Shown: positions 28,256-37,379 of the stretch, one piece after another | How positions within the stretch are numbered: the stretch's first letter is position 1 | Layout of the letters: each line of letters starts with the position of its first letter | DNA from: Bacillus sp. X1(2014) | Lineage (GTDB): Bacteria; Bacillota; Bacilli; Bacillales_B; DSM-18226 | Length of the DNA: 64,000 nt | Assembly: GCF_007678255.1 (NCBI RefSeq) | Contig: NZ_VEED01000022.1 | Location: forward strand, 22,766 to 86,765 | Direction: 5' to 3' | Position numbers and translations under genes: made by a program | The notes under the pieces: generated by a model | Seen by the model: the letters and a program-made list of their open reading frames with translations, nothing else | Database searches by the model: none | What the model was told of the DNA's origin: nothing

Positions 28256-29233
28256 TTAAAAATGAGTGGATATTAAATCTTTGATTTTATCCTTATCAAT
28301 TACCAGTTGATAGTTATTAGCCTTTAAAATGTCATCATACATTCTTTTTCCAACACCTGGAATCTGGTGATATTCCAATTGTGTATTCGGTTCGAAGTCT
28401 TTTGCTGCAAGTCCAAGACTTAACATATCGGAAGTTGACATATTGCTTGCTATTACAAAATCAGGAATGGATTTTACGAGTGAAGGCAGATTATTGATAT
28501 TACTTGGACTAAGAGCTTTCTTAGCAATTCCTTTTAGAGCTTCTTCTTGGAGTTTTTGACGACCATACTCTCCGTTTTTTAGAGAATAGCGTTCGTGGAC
28601 AACCTCTGCGACCATTTTTCCATTTAAAGCATGTGTACCAGTACTTATTACTTTATTTTTATTTTCACTATACCAAGGATGGGTTAATTTAACATCAAAT
28701 GGGACATTCATATCAATACCTCCAACGGCATCAACCATCGCTTGAAAGCCGCCATAATTGGTTTCTACGTAATAATTGATAGGAACACCGGTTAATTCTC
28801 CAACTGCTTTGACAGCAGCCTCTACCCCTTTTTTGGCCCCTTTTGTTGCCTGCATAATATATTGGACACTCGTAATCTTTGTGTATCCATAGCCTTCTAA
28901 ATGGACACGGGTATCACGTGGAATGCTTATTGCATCATATTCATGCTTGGTTAAATCAACATGAACAAGCATCATTGAATCAGAATGCCCTATATTTTGA
29001 CCTTTTCTTTCATCGGAACCAATTAATAACAAGTTAAATACAGGTTCTTTTATATCTACACTCTTATTTACTTGCTTTTCATTATTCCCAGAACTTACAA
29101 CAGGAACTGATGTAAAATGATTATCTGGCTGTAATTGATAATATTCGTATCCTAGGCCCGCAATAGCGAGTAAAATGATGCCCAAAAAGCTAGTACCTAG
29201 GATTTTCCATTTGTTTTTACCCTTTTTTTTCAT
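28256..29233 (-). CDS. LytR-CpsA-Psr (LCP) family cell-wall polymer ligase
   Basis: This 325-residue type II membrane protein has a basic N-terminus and membrane span at about residues 10-30. An extracytoplasmic LCP domain follows, with LLIGSDERKGQNIGHSDSMM near residue 70, ISIPRDTRVHLEGYGYTKI near residue 97 and the late YSLKNGEYGRQKLQEE near residue 215. LCP enzymes transfer undecaprenyl-linked glycopolymers (teichoic acid or capsule) to peptidoglycan. Its place near the EPS locus suggests anchoring of that polymer, though it is on the other strand. GGAGGAAAT precedes ATG. Confidence 0.93.
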   Translation of the reverse strand: MKKKGKNKWKILGTSFLGIILLAIAGLGYEYYQLQPDNHFTSVPVVSSGNNEKQVNKSVDIKEPVFNLLLIGSDERKGQNIGHSDSMMLVHVDLTKHEYDAISIPRDTRVHLEGYGYTKITSVQYIMQATKGAKKGVEAAVKAVGELTGVPINYYVETNYGGFQAMVDAVGGIDMNVPFDVKLTHPWYSENKNKVISTGTHALNGKMVAEVVHERYSLKNGEYGRQKLQEEALKGIAKKALSPSNINNLPSLVKSIPDFVIASNMSTSDMLSLGLAAKDFEPNTQLEYHQIPGVGKRMYDDILKANNYQLVIDKDKIKDLISTHF

Positions 29234-29412
29234 ATTTCCTCCGATGTTGGTAGAGTGTTCCCTCTAAATTAACTAGGTTAATAGTCATGAAAATATTTTA
29301 CTGTTTTTGGATATTGGATTCAATATAAATTATTGGAAGAGACACGTTTGTATTTGTCAATATTAATTTGAGTCAGATCGATCACTTCAAAATTGAGCCA
29401 CTTCATTCTGAG

Positions 29413-29755
29413 TTATTTCCATATTTTGCGGAGAATAGGGAGCTTAGGGTATCTTGCTCGAGGGGCAATATACCCTAAGCTCCTCGCGCACCAGTCCACT
29501 ATCGCCATCGTCCCGTTGTTCCTACTTTGTCTAAATCGATATGATTCTCCGTTAAGGAGGAGGATATGAGCCCTGTTGGTTAGTCGATCTAGAAGAGATG
29601 CGATCATCTTTTCATCTCCCAATATAGAGGTCCATTCTGTAAATTCTAGATTCGTAGTTATCATGACGCTAGCACATTCGTATCGACTGGAAAGAGTTGG
29701 AATAGTATTGCAATGAATAGAACGATCGATACCATTTTTTGAGCCATCAGATCAT
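29413..29755 (-). pseudogene. IS21-family istB helper ATPase, C-terminal remnant
   Basis: On the minus strand the reading SSRYECASVMITTNLEFTEW, followed by GDEKMIASLLDRLTNRAHIL and LNGESYRFR, matches the end of IstB. That protein is the AAA+ helper of IS21 transposases (compare its ITTN, DR-hydrophobic and GESYR motifs). The Walker motifs and IstA are missing. A longer partner open frame at 29661-29894 is in a different frame and shows no clear homology. This is the scar of an IS21-type element. Confidence 0.75.
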
Positions 29756-29904
29756 GAAATGAGTTATTCGAGACAGGGAAAAGGCCACTACTTCTTGAAA
29801 TGGTGGCCTCGGACTCCCTACTTTTATATCTCATTAAGTTCTCTACGGTTACCACACTGGCGGTTATGATGGCTGTTTTGCAAAGGAACCCCAACTCTAA
29901 TTAT

Positions 29905-30153
29905 TCATCTTTTCTTCTTAGTTTTGATTAACCAACGGTTCTCAGGATGTTGTTCAATTACCTTTAACATTTCAGAACCTGTCATATCCAATCCGAATGC
30001 AAGAGCAACAAAAGTATCTAAGCTCGGTTTTTTCTGATTTCTTTCTAGTAGACTAATATAGGACGGATGTCGATCGCAGCGGTCGGCCAACACCTCTTGA
30101 GAAAGATTCTGTGCATTTCTTAATTTCTTTAGTACAATTCCGAAGTTTTCCAA
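29905..30153 (-). CDS. XRE-family helix-turn-helix regulator
   Basis: This 82-residue protein is almost entirely a Cro/C1-type DNA-binding domain. KKLRNAQNLSQEVLADRCDR forms helices 1-2, HPSYISLLERNQKKPSL helices 3-4, and FVALAFGLDM helix 5. The start is TTG behind AAGGGAG. It lies 45 bases downstream of comK on the same strand and may share its transcript. The target is unknown; it might act on itself or on comK. Confidence 0.85.
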   Translation of the reverse strand: MENFGIVLKKLRNAQNLSQEVLADRCDRHPSYISLLERNQKKPSLDTFVALAFGLDMTGSEMLKVIEQHPENRWLIKTKKKR

Positions 30154-30197
30154 AGAGTTACTCCCTTTCTACCAATCACTTGAATAGATTGTATTTT

Positions 30198-30770
30198 TTA
30201 TTTTTGGTTATCCTCTAAGTTACTAAAATTATATTTTCCTGTTTTCTCTTTGGTTAACTGATGCCCTTTTGGGGATTCAAGATAGAAAAGAATAGGTCCA
30301 GGCTGGTTTCCTCTTTTCATAGATAACTGCATTAATTTATTGGCTTTGTGAATTTTATTATTAAAAGAAGTTAATCTTGAATCAACGATAATGGAGTGAC
30401 CGTTACTTAATTCGACCTCTGTCTGATATCTTCCCATCGCTCTTGTATTTACAATATGGTCGGGGTTGAACCAAATACAATCAGCATTATTTGGTGACTT
30501 GTTTGGAAACAGGCAAATACCTTGGTAAGGATTGACGATGATTGGACATCTCGACCGCTCACCAAGAATAAGTTTGGCACTTCCAATGGCCCCTTTTAGG
30601 TCAAACCCAATGTACGTTAAGGCGTCATCTAATAGTTGTATGGGTGAGCGACCCACCAGAAAAGACACACCTCCTGCCATAACTCGTGCACACAGCTTGC
30701 CATAACCATCATATTCTCCTGTCAGTAAGATCATTTTCTTTTCAATAAAATAGTTCTTTTGAATAAAAAT
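30198..30770 (-). CDS. comK: Competence transcription factor ComK, apparent AUU start
   Basis: The protein follows ComK along its length: CPIIVNPYQGICLFPNKSP near residue 75 and CIWFNPDHIV near residue 97, then VELSNGHSIIVDSRLTSFNN near residue 118 and ILFYL near the end. ComK activates DNA-uptake genes. The first conventional start is ATG 30734 (178 residues), with only GAAAAG before it. In-frame ATT at 30770 lies six bases after a strong GGAGAGG site and gives 190 residues, close to the 192 of B. subtilis ComK. It supplies the missing N-terminal strand too. I favour ATT, as in infC; a frame error is the alternative. Confidence 0.75.
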   Translation of the reverse strand: MFIQKNYFIEKKMILLTGEYDGYGKLCARVMAGGVSFLVGRSPIQLLDDALTYIGFDLKGAIGSAKLILGERSRCPIIVNPYQGICLFPNKSPNNADCIWFNPDHIVNTRAMGRYQTEVELSNGHSIIVDSRLTSFNNKIHKANKLMQLSMKRGNQPGPILFYLESPKGHQLTKEKTGKYNFSNLEDNQK

Positions 30771-31126
30771 AGTCTTCCTCTCCTTTAAAATCTAATGGAT
30801 TTGAAAAAGGCTTACCTACTACTATAACTGTCATGTACTGCCCGTAGGAAAGGAAGACTGTGCTCTCGCCTATATGTATGGAATATCCCTTACTACCTTG
30901 GCAGCGTGTGGGTAAAATGCTCACTTAGCATGTAAGATTCTTTTCCTAATTTGCTCTATTGAGATTCATTGCTGTGGTAGAAATTATATTTGTCTCTCGT
31001 ATTAATTAAATAATAATTAGGTATTTATTACTGCGTACTATAGTATGTAAATTCTACAAAATTTGACTATTTTCGTGACAATTACGTGACAGAGTGGACT
31101 ATAACGATCATGGGGCTGACCTAATT
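30771..31126 (-). other. comK upstream region
   Basis: This stretch holds the comK leader. A 60-codon GTG-started minus-strand frame at 30742-30924 ends eight bases before the comK ATG but has no ribosome site and no family resemblance. The rest is AT-rich, including ATTAATTAAATAATAATTA near 31000, and is probably promoter DNA. No other gene is visible. Confidence 0.4.
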
Positions 31127-31975
31127 TTAATAACAATAAGAATCGTCGCTGAGGCTCACTCCCAAACCTAAACTAAACTCAATTTCCGCATCACATAAAT
31201 CATACTTATCCATGAGTATTTCATGAAAAAGTACGCAAAACTTATTCTCTGCGATTCCATAAAAATAGGCGAATGGATTTTTGACATTTCTTTTGAACTT
31301 TAACCTTCTTATGAGCTGCTTAAAGGATTGGATGGCAATATCTTGGATGTGATGGAAATCAAATTCCCAACTGTAGCTGGCTGCAGCTAGATTCACCGTC
31401 CTCCAATACTCTTCGATGGTCTTTGCTTCAGGAAAAAAGCATTTTACCAGCTGGACAAATGGTTGTGGAACTCGGTCGCTCACAAAAGTATGATCTAATT
31501 CGGGCGATTCTTCTTTACGTTCTTTTATCTTTTGATCTTTTTCAGTTTTTAAAAGATTATTAGTTTCTTTAGGGTAGTCCAGGATTTCCTCTTTAGGTGG
31601 TTCATTTGCAGGATAACGATTGATGATATACAAGTTACTAGATTGCGAACCGTTCTTTCTTTCTGTTTCATAAACGGTTAGAATTCCTAATTCTTTTGCT
31701 TTTAGAATCATCCGTTTAAAAGTAGAGCGCGAGATTCCATTAAGGTCGTATTCTTCGTGAATCGCTTTTAAGATGGTACCAATTTTGGCATTGCATACGC
31801 CAAGTATTTTTGCAGAAAAACGAACCAGCCGCTTAAACCCAACTAATTCTCCTTTAGAAAAATCATGCTTGTAGTCTGTTAACCACTTCTCGATATGTGT
31901 ATTCAATTCCTTCAGCGAACTAAATTGTGAATACTGCTCGAATCCTTCAATATAGCCTGATTTTAAACCCGCCAT
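31127..31975 (-). CDS. Helix-turn-helix cytosolic protein, plasmid/phage replication-like
   Basis: This 282-residue protein is soluble. Residues about 50-120 look like a winged-helix region (SAKILGVCNAKIGTILKAIH, SRSTFKRMILKAKELGIL with typical TVYE turn). A lysine/glutamate-rich linker follows near 135-160, then an alpha-helical C-terminal part with NPFAYFYGI near residue 245. This pattern resembles replication-type or regulatory proteins of plasmids and phages, but I cannot name the family. ATG 31975 follows GAGGGTG; an in-frame start at 32020 is weaker. An inverted repeat lies about 100 bases upstream. Confidence 0.65.
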   Translation of the reverse strand: MAGLKSGYIEGFEQYSQFSSLKELNTHIEKWLTDYKHDFSKGELVGFKRLVRFSAKILGVCNAKIGTILKAIHEEYDLNGISRSTFKRMILKAKELGILTVYETERKNGSQSSNLYIINRYPANEPPKEEILDYPKETNNLLKTEKDQKIKERKEESPELDHTFVSDRVPQPFVQLVKCFFPEAKTIEEYWRTVNLAAASYSWEFDFHHIQDIAIQSFKQLIRRLKFKRNVKNPFAYFYGIAENKFCVLFHEILMDKYDLCDAEIEFSLGLGVSLSDDSYCY

Positions 31976-32075
31976 TTTGTAACACCCTCTACCGCTTAGT
32001 TTGTGCTTTTCAATCGTCAAGTTAACAATTCCAGCACCTTCACGATAGCGGTTTTTACAGTACGAATCGAACGAC

Positions 32076-32142
32076 CAAAATTCACTTTTGGAGCCGTTTT
32101 TGTAATAAAACGTGTCATTTTGGGGGTCAAAAGTGAATTTTG
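32076..32142. repeat. 15-bp perfect inverted repeat upstream of the replication-like gene
   Basis: CAAAATTCACTTTTG (32076-32090) and its exact reverse complement CAAAAGTGAATTTTG (32128-32142) lie 37 bases apart, each followed by a GaGCCG/GaGGCCG-TTTTTG stretch. It could be a hairpin, an operator pair, or part of an old origin beside the gene ending at 31975. No protein-coding sense was found in 31976-32279. Confidence 0.6.
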
Positions 32143-32279
32143 AGGCCGATTTTTGCCATTTTAGCTATTTTTCATATCAATTTGTAGACCGAGGGGATGG
32201 CTGGCCCGGTTCTTATGGTCCAGGGGCTAACTTGACTAAAAACAGGAGAACTGCCCCTCTGAGGAGTGATTTTTGAAGG

Positions 32280-32610
32280 CGTCCCTCGACAATCCTTTTG
32301 GCCATTTAGAGTGAGAAAACTATGTGTGGAGCGTGCGGGGGCATATTTTAACCAAACGTTTGTGTAGTTTCGAAAAGGCGGGGTTTTAGCAGAATAATGG
32401 AAGTTTGGAAGAAACTAATCTTTTTTTGTAGAAAAGAGGGTTATTTCCTGCGGAATTTTCGAGCGTATCTCGACAATCTTCTTGTCTCCTTTGGTGGTAA
32501 TTGCTTCTGATTCAGTACTTGCATCCCATTCAACCAAGCGTTTGATTAGTATGGCATAAATAGAATTTAGTCGAATGTACCCTATTGCAGCTGTAGGAGT
32601 AGGTCGAATG
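32280..32610. repeat. Dispersed intergenic repeat, copy A
   Basis: This copy shares with three others a fixed order of motifs. CCCTCGACA upstream is followed by a CCAAACGTTTGTGTAGTTTCG palindromic start at 32352, AGAATAATGnAAGTTT, GGTTATTTCCTGCG, and TCGACA-TCTTC. CAGTACTT, a second AAGCGTTTGATTAGTAT, and ATTTAGTCGAA follow. It is the most diverged copy, and a minus-strand open frame (32415-32630) across it is not conserved in the others. It lies just before the CoiA-like gene. Confidence 0.75.
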
Positions 32611-32749
32611 TTACGAATTAGTTGTTTCATATAATATAAGATTGAATTATACTAAAAATATAATTTACATATTTTGGTCAGTGTTCCTTTACATTCTAAC
32701 TACTGAATGGAAGAGATAAATCAATTTATAAGTACAAAGGGGGAGAAAA

Positions 32750-34369
32750 ATGAATATTGCATTATTAAATGATTACAAGATAGACATTGAGAGTTTAAGT
32801 TTAGAATTAGAAGAAAAGGGCTATGAACGAAAAGAAGTGAAAGAAAAGTTAAATGAACGCTTTCGGAGGTTCTCACAAAAAGGAGATTTTCGGTGTTTTT
32901 GTTGTAATGAGCGTGTGGAGATGGTATTAACCCTTGATAAAACTTTCCATTTTAGACATTTTGACAAGAAGCAATGTTCATTTAGTGAAAACCACAAAAC
33001 ATACACACGGCAAAAGGAGAATTTAGAAGATGTTCCTACACATCGAGCAGGTAAAGCAATATTAAAAACTTACCTAGAAGGAGCGTGTAAAACTAATAAA
33101 ATACGATTGACTGACGGATATCATTGTAAGAGTACGCTTTCTTTTGTTCCTGACTTTATTTTAGAGTTTACCAATGGCCAAAAATGGGCGATTGATTATT
33201 TAACAGGGTTAAAAAATGATATAAAATATGCAAATAGCTTAATTAAACGTAAAAATACATATATTCAGCATCATTTCACCCCAATTTTTTTAATAGACAG
33301 TTATTGGTTAGCATATGAGTCTGAAATAAATCATGTATCCTTAGTAGACGGAGAATTATTGTGTGTGGGTCAATCAAAACAAGATCATTTATGGACGAGT
33401 TTTATTAAAGGATTGGACCAAAATCTGCAAAATACTCTACTCAATAATCGTCCTTATAGTTTTCAAGTAAAAAGTATGGTTTATGTTTCCCCTCATGAAC
33501 GTGAAGTAAATATCATCCGATTTTTACAAGAAACTCACAACCCCAAGAAGACAAGGACAGTATATAAGCCAATAAAAATCCCATTAGAACAAGCATTGAT
33601 GATCAACCAGGAGCAATCTAATTTCACATATACAGAAAAGAATGAAAATGAGTATAAAGAAGAACTTAAAAGGCAACTTACAAGAATATATCAAGAACAA
33701 GTAGAACTAAGAAAGCAACAAGAATTGGAAAATACTAAAAAAGCAGAAGAGGAAAGTAAACTAAGAGAATTTGCCAAGGCTCGTGAAGCTCAGAAACAAA
33801 AGGAAATTCAAACAACAAGGGGATATTTTGAAACAAAGGGTGTTTCTTTTTCAGGTCGTAGTCAGCAGCAAATGGATACTGACTTAAAGAGAGATATGGA
33901 TTATTTGCAAAAGAAAAATTCAGCAAGGGAACCATACTGGTTAAAACAAGTGGTAAACCATATGTCAGAATTCTATGGTGTTGAGAGTGAAGTTCAAGAA
34001 CATGCACAGACAATAGTAAAAGATACAGCATCCCAAAACGTAGTCTCTAGTCCTTCTAATGGAGCCTTAAATATCCCAGAAACTGTGATTGGGGTAACTT
34101 CCAAACTTCCAGGCTGGAAGGTAGAGGAAATATTAAATCATTATGTAAATGGAGAAGCATATTTTACAGGTAACTCTAGAAAGTGGAAAGAAATTGTTTT
34201 AAATATCTATTGGGAAATTTATACAAATAAAATATCAGTACCTCAGATACTGCAAAAAATTAAAGATAATGGAATTAAATTTGACCAACCCGAAAAAATA
34301 ATGGCCTTTCCATTAAATGAATATATACAGTATATAGGTAAGAAAATAAAAAAGGATGTACGCATTTAA
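32750..34369 (+). CDS. CoiA-like nuclease-domain protein with coiled-coil extension
   Basis: This 539-residue protein has a zinc-finger-like FRCFCCNERV near residue 46, FHFRHFDKKQC near residue 68, THRAGKAILKTYL near residue 100, then FVPDFILEF and WAIDYLTGLK near residues 131-150. This is the order found in competence protein CoiA, whose core is PD-(D/E)XK nuclease-like. Residues about 300-365 form a charged coiled coil, and the last 170 residues are of unknown type. CoiA proper is shorter (about 330-390). It could serve DNA processing or defence; the nuclease-like neighbour at 34474 favours the latter. GGGGGAG precedes ATG. Confidence 0.7.
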   Translation: MNIALLNDYKIDIESLSLELEEKGYERKEVKEKLNERFRRFSQKGDFRCFCCNERVEMVLTLDKTFHFRHFDKKQCSFSENHKTYTRQKENLEDVPTHRAGKAILKTYLEGACKTNKIRLTDGYHCKSTLSFVPDFILEFTNGQKWAIDYLTGLKNDIKYANSLIKRKNTYIQHHFTPIFLIDSYWLAYESEINHVSLVDGELLCVGQSKQDHLWTSFIKGLDQNLQNTLLNNRPYSFQVKSMVYVSPHEREVNIIRFLQETHNPKKTRTVYKPIKIPLEQALMINQEQSNFTYTEKNENEYKEELKRQLTRIYQEQVELRKQQELENTKKAEEESKLREFAKAREAQKQKEIQTTRGYFETKGVSFSGRSQQQMDTDLKRDMDYLQKKNSAREPYWLKQVVNHMSEFYGVESEVQEHAQTIVKDTASQNVVSSPSNGALNIPETVIGVTSKLPGWKVEEILNHYVNGEAYFTGNSRKWKEIVLNIYWEIYTNKISVPQILQKIKDNGIKFDQPEKIMAFPLNEYIQYIGKKIKKDVRI

Positions 34370-34473
34370 GCAATTAATGTTTTAAAGCTATGACGGCAGT
34401 GAGTGTTAAAAACATAGGTGTTAGGTACAGAAAAGAAAGATTATAAATATAAATTGATGGTGAGGATATTTAA

Positions 34474-35265
34474 ATGTATAAAAAGTTGGCTCGTCCCGCT
34501 AATTGGCAGGACTTCGAAAGATTAATTTGTGCACTTTACGAAAAGATTTATGGTATGGTAACTAGTAATCTATATGGACGACATGGGCAAGCCCAGGATG
34601 GGGTTGACACCTATTTTAGAGAGATACCTACCTTAGGAAAGCAGAATGTAGCCATTCAATGTAAAAGATATGAAATTGGTCAGTTAACAACCGATATTAT
34701 TGATAAGGAACATGACAAGGTGAAGAACTTTCCTAATAAAGTTGACACATACATAATTATTACAACTGATAGTACGGATACAGCTTTGCAAAACTATGCC
34801 AGTACTAAGAAGGAACCAAAATGTGAATTAGTATTTTGGGAAACAATTGAAAGTAAGATTCAGATGTATGAAGATATTTTACAAGGCTATTATAAAGAGT
34901 TTGTTATTTATAGAGACCCAACAAAAGAAGGGAATACCGCTAGTCAATATTTTGTTTTGGAATTCTCTGGTTCTAGACTTGAATTTCTTATTAGTCGGAT
35001 CCCTACCTATGAAGGGAAATTTAGTGATACAGGCTTCTTACTTAACTTACAAACTAAAAAGGCAGCGTATTATCCTGTTAGGAATAAACGTGATTTATTA
35101 TTTGTTTTTGATACCACTTATGATGCGTTTGCTGTTTTTCATTTTTTAGAGCAATTTAATGGTTTCAGTTTTTTGGCAAATAAGTCTATCGGTCATGCAG
35201 TATTTTTAAACCAACAACAAATTCAAGATGAAGTTATTGATTATGAAAAAAGAGTGGGAATTTGA
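34474..35265 (+). CDS. PD-(D/E)XK restriction endonuclease-like protein
   Basis: This 263-residue protein has an N-terminal half resembling Mrr/DUF4297-type nuclease domains. NWQDFERLICALYEKIYG holds the helix-A acid, GRHGQAQDGVD near residue 43 gives the active-site Asp, VAIQCKRYEIGQL near residue 59 gives the Q-x-K, and YIIITTDSTDTALQNYA near residue 95 is the following strand. The C-terminal 130 residues are unrecognised. Such heads are fused to sensors in anti-phage proteins. It follows the CoiA-like gene by 104 bases in the same direction and is bounded by repeat copy B. Confidence 0.75.
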   Translation: MYKKLARPANWQDFERLICALYEKIYGMVTSNLYGRHGQAQDGVDTYFREIPTLGKQNVAIQCKRYEIGQLTTDIIDKEHDKVKNFPNKVDTYIIITTDSTDTALQNYASTKKEPKCELVFWETIESKIQMYEDILQGYYKEFVIYRDPTKEGNTASQYFVLEFSGSRLEFLISRIPTYEGKFSDTGFLLNLQTKKAAYYPVRNKRDLLFVFDTTYDAFAVFHFLEQFNGFSFLANKSIGHAVFLNQQQIQDEVIDYEKRVGI

Positions 35266-35339
35266 TAGGCAATACTCTTAAATGTATAATCGGATGATAT
35301 TTCGAAAGCATGATCATTTATTAATAATGAAATAAAGAG

Positions 35340-35850
35340 CATACTCTAGGAATGATGAGAGCTTAAGTAACTTTTAATTAAACGCTTGTGAGTTTCGAAA
35401 ATGTGGGGGAATAACAGAATAATGTAAGTTTATGAGTAACCCATTTAATTTTGTTGAATGATGGGTTATTTCCTGCGAAATTAATAAATGCTATTCGACA
35501 TTCTTCATGTCTACTTTGCTGCGGGAATTCATATACATCAGTACTTACAGAAGTTTTAACCAAACGTTTGAATAGTATAGCCTATATGATATTTAGTCGA
35601 AAGAGTGTCGGTTGGTGACGATAGTGGCAGAAACGACGTTTTTCTCCTATTTTTCGTGCATGTTTCAACAATTTATTTTTGCATAGTGGAGGACATAGCT
35701 TGATCTATCAATGGCCACAGTGAAACTAATCAATCGTTTGATTAGAAGAGAAACTTGTGGAAGGTGGTCGATGGTTGTCACTGAAATCCCGTGCCTAGTC
35801 ACCGTCCGAAGTAGGAAATGTAAAGATGCATGAGCAAACTTAGAAACCGT
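35340..35850. repeat. Dispersed intergenic repeat, copy B (long form)
   Basis: The order is CTAGGAATGATG, TAATTAAACGCTTGTGAGTTTCG, AGAATAATGTAAGTTT, a hairpin AACCCAT...ATGGGTT, TATTTCCTGCGAAATTAA, CATACATCAGTACTT, TAACCAAACGTTTGAATAGTAT, TTTAGTCGAAAGAGTGTCGG. It then runs on through TTTCTCCTATTTTTC and a third palindrome TCAATCGTTTGATTAGAAG into TGGTCGATGGTTGTCACTGA. The same layout occurs in copy C, and its tail recurs at 47559. It sits directly after the nuclease-like gene. Confidence 0.85.
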
Positions 35851-36056
35851 GCATGTCACGCCCAGATAGTTCACTAATCCCAATGCTTGTCACTGCCCGG
35901 CATTTGACCAAGATAGTTAGCCTTGTTTATTAGTAGAATTTGAAAAGTACCATCGTTGCTATTATTTCAAGCTTAAGTTCCATGAAAATGATCCAATTGG
36001 CGATCTCGGGGTCAGATCCCAGTTCGGCCTATAATTAACTATTATCGATCCGTTTT

Positions 36057-36081
36057 AACCGTCTTCTTGGCGGTTTTTTTT
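36057..36081 (+). terminator. Intrinsic terminator without an assigned gene
   Basis: AACCGTC (36057-36063) pairs with GGCGGTT (36069-36075), followed by eight T. No gene lies upstream on this strand back to 35265, so it either belongs to an unrecognised small RNA starting after repeat B or blocks read-through. The gap 35266-36409 otherwise holds repeat B, a GGGGTCAGATCCC-like bit near 36009, and two weak overlapping frames near 36124-36357 that I do not accept. Confidence 0.65.
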
Positions 36082-36409
36082 GTGTGAACTTTACATCCGT
36101 TCAGATTGAAAAGCTTCTCTCTATCATTCTGATGTTAAGATCGGTTTAAGATGACACAAAGAGATACCCTCGTTGACCCGAGTAATACCATAGATTACTT
36201 CATAAAATACTTCAAAGATTACTACAGAGAAAAAAATATATGTCGTATTCCACTTCCGAACTCCCCAAAAATATTTTTTAATACCCTGTCCTTTTTTCAT
36301 TTTCATTTCTATATAAGAGGTAGAAGGAACGTAAGCCAATCGGTTGGCTAAAATCATCTTAAGAACGAATCAAGGTTCCTTTACATAAAGGTTTAAAGGA
36401 GAGGTTCAG

Positions 36410-37123
36410 ATGAGTAGGTTGTTGATTAAGGAAAGTCCAGTCATGATTATCCCCAGTTTGGCGGTGAAGATTGGTTTGAATGAGGCTGTGGTGCTGCAGC
36501 AAATTCATTATTGGCTCGGAATTAGTAAGCATAAGATTGAGGGGAGAACCTGGGTGTATAACACGTATGAGGAGTGGCGGAAGCAGCTTCCATTTTGGTC
36601 GGTTAGTACCATTAAACGGACGATTCTTTCATTAGAAACGAAGGGATTACTTCTATCTGCTAATTTTAATCAGATGAAAATGGACAAGACGAAATGGTAC
36701 AGCATTGACTATGATAAACTGCAAGAGCTTGAAGATAGTGCCATTCAAGGTCCAGTAAGTGTAGAGGAACTAGCAACGGAGGAAGAGGCGGAGTATACGA
36801 AGGAAATGGATGTCAGTCCAACCGTGAAAGAGGTCATTCCGTATGCTGAAATTATCCAATATTTAAATGAGAAGGCGGGAAAGAACTTTAGACCAGGCTC
36901 GATTAAAACAAAGGAATTGATTCATGCCAGATATGGAGAGGGTTTTACGCTTGAGGATTTTAAAAGGGTCATTGATTTAAAGTCAGTAGAATGGCAGTCT
37001 GATCTTCAGTGGAATAAATTTCTTCGTCCGGAGACGCTATTTGGGACAAAGTTTGAATCCTATCTCAATCAGCAAGAAGAGAAGAAGAAAATGTCTGAGG
37101 AGGATTTTAACTTTGACGAGTAA
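36410..37123 (+). CDS. Phage-type replication protein (conserved phage C-terminal domain)
   Basis: This 237-residue protein has a winged-helix start: SLAVKIGLNEAVVLQQIHYW near residue 15, then WVYNTYEEWRKQLPFWSVST near residue 48 and LETKGLL. An acidic linker leads to the C-terminal domain YLNEKAGKNFRPGSIKTKEL and IDLKSVEW, ending in FLRPETLFGTKFESYLNQ. This C-terminal domain is typical of phage replication organisers of the DnaD/gp-type. AAAGGAGAGG precedes ATG. It is coupled to the helicase-loader-like gene that follows, and both are probably prophage remnants. Confidence 0.88.
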   Translation: MSRLLIKESPVMIIPSLAVKIGLNEAVVLQQIHYWLGISKHKIEGRTWVYNTYEEWRKQLPFWSVSTIKRTILSLETKGLLLSANFNQMKMDKTKWYSIDYDKLQELEDSAIQGPVSVEELATEEEAEYTKEMDVSPTVKEVIPYAEIIQYLNEKAGKNFRPGSIKTKELIHARYGEGFTLEDFKRVIDLKSVEWQSDLQWNKFLRPETLFGTKFESYLNQQEEKKKMSEEDFNFDE

Positions 37124-37379
37124 AAAAGAGGTTTACACACTTATGAAATTAATCGAGGTCTATTTCGAACAGTTTAAGATCACCCAAGAAAAATTAGATG
37201 GTTGGCATAAGGTGTTAAGTAAATATTCGTATGAAAAACTACACGGAAATCTAATGGAGTTTGTCATTCAATCACCGCATCCTCCAAAGATTAGCGATTT
37301 GGTTCAGAATCCATCGAGAGGAGGACGCGATATCCCACAGGGATATAATTTTGATATAACTGCTGGGGAAGATTGGTAA
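37113..37379 (+). CDS. Replicative helicase loader/inhibitor (G39P-like)
   Basis: This 88-residue protein begins SKKEVYTLMKLIEVYFEQFK and continues WHKVLSKYSYEKLHGNLMEF, ending with SPHPPKISDLV, the pattern of phage SPP1 gp39P, which delivers and restrains the DnaB-type helicase. The start is TTG 37113 behind GAGGAGG, overlapping the upstream stop by 11 bases. No helicase gene follows, so the replication module is cut. Confidence 0.82.
   Translation: MTSKKEVYTLMKLIEVYFEQFKITQEKLDGWHKVLSKYSYEKLHGNLMEFVIQSPHPPKISDLVQNPSRGGRDIPQGYNFDITAGEDW

Noticed and set aside
30742..30924. 60-codon GTG-started frame upstream of comK
   Set aside because: No ribosome site and no ComK-like sequence; it overlaps the strong site used for the proposed ATT start. 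Kept only as a note in the comK leader.
32415..32630. 71-codon minus-strand frame across repeat copy A
   Set aside because: The corresponding frame is broken by stops in copies B, C and D, so it is better explained as repeat DNA.
35665..35883. 72-codon minus-strand frame in the tail of repeat B
   Set aside because: Although part of it is open in the partial copy at 47.6 kb, it has no start or ribosome site and ends with the repeat similarity.
35990..36081. tRNA-like or riboswitch-like segment before the orphan terminator
   Set aside because: The GGTTCG-like bit does not fold into a cloverleaf and no known riboswitch core could be matched.
36124..36357. Overlapping open frames on both strands before the phage replication gene
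   Set aside because: Neither has a proper ribosome site or recognisable protein pattern; two opposing frames over the same AT-rich DNA are probably chance.
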